Shown here: positions 24,401 through 33,864 of the stretch, piece by piece | How the letters are laid out: every line of letters begins with the position of its first letter | How positions within the stretch are numbered: the first letter of the stretch is position 1 | Origin: Glandiceps talaboti | Taxonomy: Eukaryota; Hemichordata; Enteropneusta; Spengelidae | DNA: 64,000 bases | Direction of reading: 5' to 3' | NCBI RefSeq assembly: GCF_964340395.1 | Contig: NC_135555.1 | Coordinates: 2,607,001-2,671,000, forward strand | Notes under the pieces: generated by a model | Databases searched by the model: none | Told to the model about the DNA's origin: nothing | Seen by the model: the letters and a program-made list of their open reading frames with translations, nothing else | Program-made: the position numbers and the translations under genes

Positions 24401-26129
24401 AAAAGTACTGGTAACTTTTTTTGCATCCATTGCCATCCAAACTAATGTTGATGTTTGTATTTGTCTCTCTACAGTTAGTTGACCTGTGTATTCTAGATAT
24501 TGGTTGTCTACAGTTTAGTTATAGTGTACTAGCAGCATCAGCATTGTACCATATGGCATCACCAGAAACATCACTCAAAGTCTCAGGTAAGATTCACACA
24601 TTTGACCTTTTTCCTACCACTGTTTTTTGTTAAGGGTGGTAAGTAGGTAAAATCTATCTGACTTCCCTAATCATTTGCCAGGGTTCCCTACCAGTGTTTT
24701 TGTTAACAGTGTAAAATCTATCTGAGTTCCCTAATCATTTTATCAGGGTGTTTTTGTAAGGGTGGTTAGAAGGTAAAACCTACCTGAATTCCCAAATCAT
24801 TTTCCCAGGGTTCCCTACCAATATTTTCGTGAGGGATGGTAAGTCGGTAAAATCTGCCCTAGTTCTCCAGTCATTTTACCAATGTTTCCTAACAAAATTA
24901 TGGTATGGGTAACATCTAAGCTTACTGAGTTCCTACTTTCTGGTACGGTTGAATGTTCCAAACTTTAGCCAAAAACACTGCATTTTTGTCTTGTGTGTAA
25001 ATTTCATATTATCATCTTCATCATCATCATCATTTTTTACTGTTGATAAAGGTCAGCGACCTGTACAAAGTAAATAAATGATATAAATGATATCCTTCAT
25101 TTCCTATTGTGTTGTCTGTTTCTCCTATATAGAATTTATCCCTACTTCAGAGTTCACTTGTTAAACTAATAGTCTGGTGTAAACATTACCATTATATGTG
25201 CACTTTGTGTATGGACATAAATTTTGTAACCGTATACCTCGAAAACTGAGATTGCGCTTCTGAAATTAAGAAATTTGAGAAGATTTTTAAAGCATTAAAA
25301 ATTGTTCAATGTCATGAAAGTCTTGAGATAATGTGTTCATGGCTTTGGTCTAATTTATTATCAATTTTATGGAAACTTTAGACTTTATTGTGTCCATGCC
25401 AATTATCATGATGTATAAGGACCAGATCAGTAAGAGAATGGATCTAGTCATGCCTCATTGAAACTGATAGGGGTGAATTGTACTGACCTTTGACCTTGTG
25501 TTGACCTTTCAGGGTTGAAGTGGGATGACATAGCAGCATGTGTACAGTGGATGACAGCGTTTGCAATAACTGTCAGAGAGAGTGGTGTTGCACAACTTCG
25601 ATATTTCTCACATGTATTAGCAGAAGATGCACATAACATACAAACTCATGTTAATAGTCTAGATACCTTGGTAAGTTGAATTTCAAATCTATTCTGAATT
25701 ATACTTTTAAAAATAGTCGCAATGGTTAGTTGCTAAAACAAATTCATCGTCAAAGTTTTTTTGTTTTTTTTTCAATTTTAATTTTAATTCACTTCCACTG
25801 AACCTTGCTTGAAATTAGTTCTGGTAGAATTTTATCTGCACATTTAGTATGGTAGTATTTTATAGATAGCATCACTATGTAGGGGAATGTGTCTGTAGGT
25901 AGCTGAGAATGTTTGCAAGACAATTGTTCAGTATCAGAATAATATGTTTTGATTTTAAGATATGTGTAATACAAAATTATAATTCCCAGAATGTTATATT
26001 TTTTTACAGGAGAGAGCACAAGAGAGGCAGTCACAAATTTACTCATCATCTCGTAATAGTCCAGTTTTAGTGCCTGGAGTGTTGACTCCTCCACAGAGTA
26101 CCAAGAAATCCAGCGACTCCATGCTATGA
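9427..26129 (+). CDS. CCNE: Cyclin E (G1/S-specific), complete, 10 coding exons
   Basis: Exons are 9427-9440, 9585-9663, 9806-9859, 15975-16292, 22624-22770, 23255-23350, 23528-23674, 24475-24586, 25513-25670 and 26010-26129. All are in phase and give 414 aa (human cyclin E1 has 410). The protein is the regulatory subunit of CDK2 at G1/S, acting in the nucleus. Visible features are the basic stretch CRKRKAEA (20-27, nuclear signal as in human), the hydrophobic-patch helix [11 protein letters not shown] (145-155, equivalent of MRAIL), the cyclin-box core [12 protein letters not shown], and [18 protein letters not shown]. The C-terminal Fbw7 phosphodegron VLTPPQS (T401/S405) is conserved. The start is a 14-base coding exon encoding MSRK, whose continuation SDRLAKK resembles vertebrate cyclin E2. 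Introns 3 and 4 exceed 6 kb each. Both the promoter and the start of intron 3 contain E2F-like sites. The identification is secure; whether E1 or E2 is closer cannot be said. Confidence 0.97.
9860..15974 (+). other. Cyclin E intron 3
   Basis: This 6.1 kb intron has a clean GTAGGA donor and a TTTTCAG acceptor. Its first 130 bases carry TCCCGCCAAA (9957-9966) and TTTTGCCGCGAAA (9969-9981), both E2F-like. The rest is AT-rich, with a G homopolymer of about 20 at 13360-13380 and short GGTC/GGTT repeats near 11601. A short duplication CCTCCACATGTAAGTCCT occurs near 13583 and 13618. No conserved coding exon was found in it. Confidence 0.85.
9957..9981. promoter_or_regulatory. Paired E2F-like sites at the start of intron 3
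   Basis: TCCCGCCAAA is the reverse complement of TTTGGCGGGA, a consensus E2F site. Two bases on, TTTTGCCGCGAAA gives a second E2F-like match. They lie about 540 bp downstream of the cyclin E start codon. Confidence 0.45.
16293..22623 (+). other. Cyclin E intron 4
   Basis: A 6.3 kb intron between the exon ending in the MRSIL helix and the exon starting [11 protein letters not shown]. It contains a 22-23-bp tandem array at 18214-18360 and a short ACTC repeat near 20553-20572. Otherwise it is AT-rich unique sequence. No open frame longer than about 80 codons or recognisable protein was found. Confidence 0.85.
18214..18360. repeat. 22-23-bp tandem array, about six units
   Basis: Units are of the form GTTATTATAGACATGTATAC plus ATA, with later units reading GACCTGTATACTA. 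They lie in cyclin E intron 4. Confidence 0.9.
22830..23075. repeat. Degenerate tandem repeat, about 30-bp unit
   Basis: Eight or so units of the form CTTTGTTACTGTGAACACCA plus TGCATT lie in cyclin E intron 5, only 60 bp after the exon end. Unit length varies between about 23 and 33. Confidence 0.85.
24618..24980. mobile_element. CAGTG-ended element, copy 2, internally expanded
   Basis: It starts CACTGTTTTTTGTTAAG (one base off the family end) and finishes TTTAGCCAAAAACACTG at 24980. Inside, a unit of about 90 bp built on GTAAAATCTATCTGACTTCC and CCAGGGTTCCCTACCA is repeated three to four times. The last 75 bp match the 3' part of the 45.6 kb copy. It lies in cyclin E intron 8, about 30 bp after the exon, and has no coding capacity. 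Confidence 0.65.
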
Positions 26130-27262
26130 TTCATCTCATCATGCGTTCAGCTTCTGATGTAGAAATCTGACTAAAAGGAGACCGAGTGATTCACAAATGG
26201 TCATTCTTGTTGCGGTCAATAACACGGCCCCAAGTGACTGAATCATTTAGTTTAGATGACGGTGTAACAGCTAGAACATTTCTTTGTTCCTCAGATTTTT
26301 TCCTCTGAGAAAATTGTACTTAAATTATGTTAACTTGTGACCCTTGGCCTTTTGAAGGGCATTTTTACATTTACATAATATCTTCATTTCCATGTTACTT
26401 CTGAGGAAATGATTATTTTCAAGCACTAACTCTGTAACGGTGGGTGTGCAGTATTTTGAAAGAGTGGGCTGTAGACAATCTACCTTCAATCTTACAACCA
26501 AGAAAAAAAGTGAAAAATACTAACTTAAAATTACATCTATGGTTTTATTTTAAAGACCAATATTTTCACTCAACATTTCATATATACTTCAATAACAGTT
26601 AGAGCACATCTTTGCCTAAAATTTGATTTAAATACTGATATTCCTCTTTCTTAATTACAAGGCATAATTTTGTCATGTGCGTACTCAATCAAAATTTGAA
26701 GCATGTATGCATTTGGAGTGTCTGTAAGAGACTATAAACTGTAAACCAAGAACACACAACTCATTGTGACATTGTGATATGTTATTTGGTATTCAAGTTA
26801 TGCATTAACCGTTTTTGACACTCCAAATCAGCTTCATTGCTCATTTTACGCTCTCTGGTAGTTCATTGTCTTTGATGTGTTGAATATTATACTGTATTTC
26901 ATTTAATAATTTCTGAAAAATGTCTTCAGGAAAGTCTCCACTCACAGTCAGTCATTGTAGTAGCTAGGTGATAGCATAGTCTGTTTATTTATCAAGACTA
27001 GAAAAGTGTCTTGCAATGTCCAAATATTCTGTAAATTTTAAATCTCCATGTAATATAATCATTCCTTGGTATACTTTCTGTATCATCTTATGCAAAGTCA
27101 AAGAGATTTTGTGTCATCAAGTTATCAGAACTGTTCACATACATTTATTCAGTTTTAATGGCAACAACAAGAGGCTATAATAATGGATGTGTGTTGTTGT
27201 GTTTTAAAATATTGTAACTTTGTTTTCAAATTTGGAGGTTATAATAGAAACCAATGGGAGTA

Positions 27263-27600
27263 GGTGCGTGCGTGTGTGTGTGTGTCTGCCTGCATGTAGA
27301 TGTGTGTGTCTGCATGTAGATGTGCGTGTGTCTGCCTGCATGTAGATGTGTGTGTGTGTGTGTGTATCTGCATGTAGATGTGTGTGTGTCTGCCTGCATG
27401 TATGTTGGTGTGTGTGTGTGTGTGCCTGCATGTATGTAGGTGTGTGTGTGTGTGTGTGTCTGCCTGTATGTAGATGCGTGTGTGTGTCTGCCTGAATGTA
27501 TGTAGATGTCTGTGTGTAGATGTGTGTCTGCATGTAGATGTGAATGTGTGTGTGTGTGTGTGTGTGTGTGTCTGCATGTAGATGTGTGTGTGTGTGTTGG
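27263..27600. repeat. (TG)n and TGTCTGCATGTAGA compound repeat
   Basis: TG runs are interrupted by units such as TGTGTGTCTGCATGTAGATG. The His/Thr-rich open frames on the minus strand are translations of this repeat. Confidence 0.95.
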
Positions 27601-28717
27601 AAAATTTGTCCGTAATCATAAAGATACAACTGTTGAAGTTAAATTAAAAAATGAAATGTTTGGGTGCATTAATTGAAATGTGGTTGGTTGTGGAAGGTTG
27701 CTGAGATTAAATGGAAATGTGTGTATATGGAAGGGGGGGGGGGGTTAGAAGGAATATGTATATGGCAATAGAAGGGGGTGTTTAGGGAAGTATGATTGGA
27801 ATAGTGAGGAGTAGATAAAGGGGGGATCCACAGTACTACTAGTACAGCAACTGAAATATTAAAACTTGTACACAAGAGGTTTTTCTTTATAAGTTGAGTT
27901 TTGTTATATCCAAGAAATGGTCTTCCACTATGCCAACAAAATGTACAACAGAACAATCAGCAAGTCACTTTTTGGTTGTATTAATTGACATGATTATATT
28001 TGGAATTGTGTGCTTTTTCAATGATTTTCTTGAAAATGAAAAAAAAAGAAGTTATTTAGATTTTTTTTTGAAAATCATAATTGTAACCCTTCAAATGATA
28101 CAAATCAAAAAACAACCTCATCAAAGGAAGGTTAATCTCCAGTCTTCAAAATTAATTTACACCGGAGCTAAAAAAAAAAAAAAATGTCATTGGTAACTGC
28201 TCCAATCAAGAGGATGTGTCATTTTGTTTTCATGCTTTGTTCAAAAGCTGTAAGAATAATGACTGATGTTATTAGAATAGTAATTGCAGTGACTACTTTT
28301 TGTATTTTGTTTCTAATACTGCAGTGTTGTTAGTTTCAGTAAGGTGCTTGGCACCAGTGTGTTATATCTCAGGGGAATTCACACCTTTTTAAATATGTAT
28401 CCACCCTTGTAATTTAAAATGGAATAGTCCTTAATAATTAAGGCTGTAGGACTCAACCATTAAGGAGGGGTGTCAAATGAATAGTATTGACTTTTTTGTA
28501 TTCTTCAGAGGCAAGATGTCCAGGAATACTTAGTTTATTTAAGGTTTTTAAAAATTTAGACCCGAACAAACGTGGTCTCACAAAAGAGCCTTCAGAATTT
28601 TTTAGACAAAAAAATTGTCAGCTGCCTTTTAAATGCAATTAAAGTTATTTGTAGTAATGTAGATAATTGGTTTTTCATAGAATTGTGAAAAACAAGAAAG
28701 TTTATTTTTGTTTGTAC

Positions 28718-28723
28718 AATAAA
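28718..28723 (+). promoter_or_regulatory. Candidate polyadenylation signal for cyclin E
   Basis: First AATAAA on the plus strand after the cyclin E stop codon. The distance (2.6 kb) makes this tentative. Confidence 0.35.
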
Positions 28724-28750
28724 ATGATAATTTCAAAGTTATAATCCAGT

Positions 28751-30790
28751 GTCTTAGTTGTCTGACTGTTGTCATGGTGATGACATGTAAAGGAAGACTG
28801 TACTCCAAAACTTTGTATGATTGGTTGTCATCTCCTAGTTATTGCCATCTTGGTTTGACAGCATTATACTGCAATACACACAATTTGAAATGTGATAGTC
28901 TTGAAGATGAATATCACGACAACAAATCTATTGTAGGATAATTGACCAACTTCATTCATTCTTTGGTGTATGAGAATGGCACTCAAAAAAAAATGATTTG
29001 TCAATAAGCATGTAGTATTCTCTCATGTCATTTGTATGGTCCAGTAGCCAGTTCAAAGATACATGGTGCACCACCCCTGGGGATACAACACCATGTATTC
29101 TCTACATGTAGAGGATTTGTACATGCTACTCAGGGAATGGTTGTCACCTGATCGTACCCTGGATTAACAAGAAATCCTACTGTCTCCAATTGATGGTGTT
29201 AAGTCTTTGTTCTCTAAAATCACTTGCAATTAAAGAGATCAATATGTTTCTCCATATGAAAATGTAATTTCAAATGTAAGAAAGATAAACCAAATCCAAC
29301 TACACACTTTGCTACATGTAATGCATCTTAGACAGAAAATCAGATGACTATTGTGGTAATATTTGTTCTGTGTATGTCATGGGTAACACTTCTGATTGTT
29401 ACTTGGTACTACAAAGTGGCATAGCCATAGACTTCAGGAGTGCCATCCGGTGACTATCTGCTGCATACAGTCTGAATCTAACTAATGTGTGTTTATAATG
29501 GGAATGTATGAGAGTGAGAATGGCATGGAAAAGAATCAGCTTGATATCTACACAGGTTTTTAAATTATTGACAAGCAAAGTGATCAACACAAAGCTACCA
29601 AATGTGAAACATGGTAGGATTGCTATGGGAGATTTCTTGAAGTTTTGAAGGTCATACATGAAATTTACTCTTGGTATTATCAATCAACCACAGTATTAAA
29701 TATTTCAACAAATTGTGGTCGTTTTGCATGTTCAATTTGTGTTGATGAGGTAATAGATTTATGTGTGAATGTATATATTAGTGTGTGTGTGTGTGTATGT
29801 GGGGTTCAGTATACAGCAATAGATTAGATGCACTGTTCTGGTTGCAGAACATGTTTGGTGATCTACAAATACCCATAGACCCCATAGGTGGAGGAGGGTC
29901 TATGAAATACCTAAATGAAAAGCATGAACTTGGCACTTTATTAAAAAATGTTTTTATTATGTGACATTTCATACATTGGTCTGATCCAACACTACAATAA
30001 GTTGTGTTTTATACTTCATGTAAAGATGACTTTCAAACAGAATCATGAAAAGAGAACATACAATTTATATTCAACACTGATCATAGTTTGAAGCCTGACT
30101 TGTTGATACATCTTTCCTAAGTCTTATTCACCACATACGCCCACATGATAGCAAATACATTGTATGATATAACCACATAGTACTCAACAATGCTTAACTG
30201 ATATTAAAGCTAACTCAGCATGTTCAGTTACTGGATAAGTTGCATAGCATTATCACTAACAACCTTGCATAATTCAAAAACCTTCCCTAGATCAATGATT
30301 CAGTTAGTAGATTTAGGATTGTAATTTCTATGTAAAAAAAAAAGAACTCTTTGACACCTGCTTAAGTACCTGACACCATACTTCTAATAGACTTCAAAGA
30401 TATGTACATCAACTTTATAATCTAGATTGACTTTTGGAGGCTAAAGCCTCTTCCAGTCCCCCCCCCCCCCATCTCCACCCCACCTGAGCGTCACAATTTT
30501 GTCATGGTTTGTAAGTTTAGGACAAATCTGTCAAGAGTTCCTGGCTTCTGACACCCAGTATTAAACATGGCTGCATTTGACCAGCTCTACCCTTATGTTA
30601 CTAGAGTTCAAGAAACTCACAGTATTGCTTATTATAACAAAATTCAATATTACATGTCAAGCAACCCTACCTATCCACCAAAGAGAATATCTGCTATCTG
30701 CTGTCTGATTACAGCATCTAGGTATTTGCATAGAGAGAGAGAGGACCCTGGCTAAGATGTCACCTTAATGTTATATACTGGTATACAACT
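28751..30790. other. Intergenic stretch without recognised genes
   Basis: AT-rich sequence with a short GT run at 29781-29798 and a C10 tract near 30459. Open frames are all under 100 codons, show no family resemblance and have no splice-site context. I see nothing supportable as a gene. Confidence 0.7.
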
Positions 30791-30796
30791 AGTATA

Positions 30797-30985
30797 ACAG
30801 AACCGCAAACAGTAACTTGTGAGTGCCAATGTTGGTACTCAGGGTATTTGCATGTCTGGTTGTGTTCTCTGCAACTCTATTTTCATAAGCAAAGGAAGGG
30901 AAAGTGCAGAAACTAACATTGCAAGAAAGAAGTGCAAATACCCCTGAGTATCGTGGGGTTGTATATTTCCTGTTTATCTGAAACA
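30797..30985. repeat. Fold-back repeat, copy 3
   Basis: The arms TACTCAGGGTATTTGCATG and AGTGCAAATACCCCTGAGTA face each other, and the left side also has AACAGAACCGCAAAC. It matches copies 1 and 2 but lacks the long 3' extension. The TGTTTATCTGAAAC tail is shared. Confidence 0.7.
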
Positions 30986-30992
30986 AAATTAA

Positions 30993-31358
30993 GATAATAC
31001 TATTAAACGTGATGACCTGGGATTGAAATACTAGTAAAGCCCGTTAATAGCATTCTCGCAAACCAGAGCTGCTATTTCTTCCACAACACTGTGAAATAAC
31101 AAGAAATAACCTCTTGGTGGTGCCGTAAAAGAGGCTGTGGTTTATGACGAAAGGCAGGTAGCCATACTATCCACTAGTTCATGCATGAACTGAGATATTC
31201 ATTGTGGTTCTTTCATCATTTCCTACTTGTAGAGAGTTATAAAGGGAGAATTAACACTGGTGAGATATTTCAGTCTATGGACAGTATGGCTACCTGTCTT
31301 TCGGTCAGTTACTCTTAAAGGCTATGTTTCAATCCCGGGCCATCACATCGGTATTATC
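30993..31358. mobile_element. Inverted-repeat element with long imperfect arms
   Basis: The left end reads GATAATAC, then GTGATGACCTGGGATTGAAA. The right end, in reverse, reads GATAATAC, then GTGATGGCCCGGGATTGAAA. A second internal arm pair matches TGACGAAAGGCAGGTAGCCA against its complement near 31290. It is non-coding and single-copy in this window. It sits directly beside fold-back copy 3. It is probably a MITE. Confidence 0.65.
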
Positions 31359-31559
31359 ATAATAAGAATTACATGGGATTGTTCTTTTGTTGTGAACTTT
31401 TTCTATAGCTCTGGCAAATAACCGCATTTCACACCTACATTTTACGTCTTTAAAACATGTTGTGTTCATTTCTATTCATTTCTATGTAAATGATTGCATT
31501 GTACATGTGCTACTATTTAAATGTATATAAAGTAATTTATATCATATAAGCTCCTAACA

Positions 31560-32025
31560 TACATGTTTCAGCTTGAGAAGTTCAAATCTTTGTACCTGTA
31601 ATACATCAAGCCTCACTGAGCCATACGGATTTGTTACCTCACTGAAATGTTCAATCTTTCCAATCAAATTCATATTCATAACACAAGACAGGCCAGTAAA
31701 GGTAACATATACATCACTACAGTGAAAACTGAATATGGGAAACGGGCATTTCACTACAGTGGTGCTGTTCTATGGAACAATCTACCCCTATCCATAAGGT
31801 CAGCCCTGAACTCATCGATATTTAAAAGACATCTTAAGAATGTCATCTGGTAATGTAATTGGATATACACTGTGCCTCTGTAACATTTTGTCTAAGTTTG
31901 TCCATTTTTTGTTTATTTTTCTGTCTACATAATCTTGCAAACAGGTTCCATTATGAGAACACTGTTTCAGCACTGAAATAGTGTCTGTATATGAAAGATT
32001 AATAAAAAAAATAAAATAAAAAGAT
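31560..32025 (+). mobile_element. LINE (non-LTR retrotransposon) 3' end, 5'-truncated
   Basis: The frame at 31647-31853 ends with the C-terminal tail typical of CR1/L2-like reverse transcriptases: IHIHNTRQASKG, YGKRAFHYSGAVLWNNLPLS and FKRHLKNVIW. A 3' UTR of about 150 bp follows, then an A-rich terminus with AATAAAAAAAATAAAATAAA near 32000. Upstream sequence in other frames may preserve a little more of the same domain. There is no endonuclease or reverse-transcriptase core, as expected for 5' truncation. Confidence 0.8.
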
Positions 32026-32257
32026 AAACCACAGGATCAATTATGAATAGGCCATTTCAGACTGCAAACAGGTAATTGAGAATACAGCGCCCTCACTCAT
32101 ATTGGGGGTATCATCACCTCATAGTACCATTTCTTTAGAGCTCTGTCCCTTGGTATTCTGTAGAAGTGTATATCAGGGATGTTTTTTGTTTTGTTCAGAC
32201 ATCGAGGAAAGCAGCAGTACTGTATGATTAACCAAGTAATCTATAACCATGTATACC

Positions 32258-32325
32258 CCAAGGTACACACAGACAGGAAGTAGAGCGCCACCAAGGTACA
32301 CAGACAGGAAGTAGAGCGCCACCAT
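32258..32325. repeat. 33-bp tandem duplication
   Basis: Two adjacent copies of a unit ending GACAGGAAGTAGAGCGCCAC. Confidence 0.85.
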
Positions 32326-33019
32326 GGCAAATTTTGGAAAGGCCTATTCTGCCTTTAGAAGACTTTACATGATGTCATATAAATTGACATAAGATTTCTA
32401 GGTCTACTTAATTATTAGATAACTAGAAATAAACACAAAATAATGCTTGTATTCTGATCGGGATTAATGACCTCTGAATGCTGTGGTACATGTAACTATG
32501 ACATTATAGATGTGGAAACAGGTGCATGACATAATGAAATAATTTATTATGATAAATATGGAAATTATATTAAGTTTTTATCCAGATTGGGAGGTATTCC
32601 TGACTTTATTGTGAGATTCATTATTTGTTTCAAGAGTATAATAATGGTAATGGTCCAACTGACCCTTAACTTTTTTCTAAGACACAAAAATGACAAATTT
32701 CAATTTTTTCAAACAATTGCAAATTGTTTCTCCTAAAAGTAGTAACTTTTGTAGATTGATCGAAACATGAGATGCTTGAGGGAAGTGTATACTTTTTTTG
32801 ACCATCAAAACTATCAATTTGAATGTCTTATAAAATTGAGGGAAATGACAAAATAAATTGCTGTTATGGTAAAAAAGTAAATCTGAGCTGCAAGGTTTTC
32901 ATTAAGAAATTTACTTTAAACATATGCATACTACAAAGGTATGTATAGATATGTATTGGAACTGCAATTTGACACTGTGTGTCAGGGATCAAAACTAAGC
33001 ATGCTTTCATTGAAGGTTC

Positions 33020-33375
33020 TACATTATGTCAAAATATTCATTGGAAGTTGCAATATCAGTTTCTTTCCCCTCACCCTACCTGTCTAGTTTGGACTACATC
33101 AAAGTTAAGGTGTTAACTGGAAGCATCAATATCATTCCCCCTCCCCTCCCTGCTCCCCTTATAATTTTGTGCTGTGACAAATCAAGGTGCAAATTGAAAA
33201 GCCATACCCCCCCCCCCCCCAACACTTTGGGCTATATCTCAGTCAATGTTCCCATTGGAAGCAACGAAGGTACCATTTATCAGCCACTGCCACACCTCCC
33301 CCCCCTCCCACCATCCCCACTCCTACCCCACAACATTTTGAGTCACATCACGATCAATGTCCCACTACAATGTTA
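33020..33375. repeat. Degenerate tandem repeat of about 105 bp with C-rich segments
   Basis: Three to four diverged units carry a motif like CATCA..GTCAATGT.CC.ATTGGAAGC followed by CCCCTCCC tracts. Examples are near 33097-33125, 33229-33262 and 33341-33365. The proline-rich open frames across it are repeat products. Confidence 0.6.
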
Positions 33376-33422
33376 GCATAGTGGATTGTCTGTAATTTGA
33401 TGTGGATTTTCTAGATGTGGCT

Positions 33423-33423
33423 A

Positions 33424-33462
<39 letters not shown>
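33423..33462. repeat. (AAT)n microsatellite
   Basis: About thirteen ATA/AAT units, ending a few bases before the inverted-repeat element. Confidence 0.95.
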
Positions 33463-33463
<1 letters not shown>

Positions 33464-33470
33464 CCGCCAA

Positions 33471-33815
33471 TTAGGCCTAACAAAAAAAATTGTGTGGTTC
33501 CATGCTTTATTGTTTTTATATATATTTTTTTTCATATGTGAGTGTCTAGTTCAGGTAGTTATGTTTTCTGTTGTTTTCCATCTGGTCTCTACATGTGTTA
33601 TTGGTTTCTTCTCATCCGATATGTACAGTCATTACAAGTTGGAAGAACAGTTTTATATTGTCTTTATAAGTTGATGTCAGTTTTCGCATCCACTATTTCT
33701 TGTGAGACTTCATAGTTTCCATCGTTTATTATTTTTTTCTCAAATACGTAGGGTTGGCAGTGAAAAAACTAGGTGGGGTTGGATAACCGGAACCAAACAA
33801 TTTTTTTAGGCCTTA
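33471..33815. mobile_element. GGTTCC/GGAACC inverted-repeat element, copy 2
   Basis: The ends are TTAGGCCTAAC plus A-tract plus TTGTGTGGTTCC, and GGAACCAAACAA plus T-tract plus AGGCCTTAG. The interior is colinear with the element at 5219-5577. It is non-coding. Its right end is about 50 bp from the URI1 stop codon, immediately beyond the URI1 polyadenylation signal. Confidence 0.78.
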
Positions 33816-33832
33816 GTACAATTTTATTTACT

Positions 33833-33838
33833 GCATTC
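33833..33838 (-). promoter_or_regulatory. Candidate polyadenylation signal for URI1
   Basis: AATAAA on the minus strand, 27 bases after the URI1 stop codon (TAG at 33867-33865). If used, the URI1 3' UTR is very short. Confidence 0.5.
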
Positions 33839-33864
33839 TCTGACAGCAGCACCTAGTTCCTCAA

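Larger units (their letters stand above)
26130..28750 (+). other. Cyclin E 3' flank / probable 3' UTR
   Basis: After the stop at 26127-26129 there is no AATAAA until 28718-28723, which is followed by GT-rich sequence. A 3' UTR of up to 2.6 kb would therefore include the TG-rich repeat at 27263-27600. Transcript ends are an inference. No other gene is seen here. Confidence 0.4.

Noticed and set aside
27204-27629. His/Thr-rich frames of 126-141 codons on the minus strand
   Set aside because: Translations of the TG/CTGCATGTAGA repeat.
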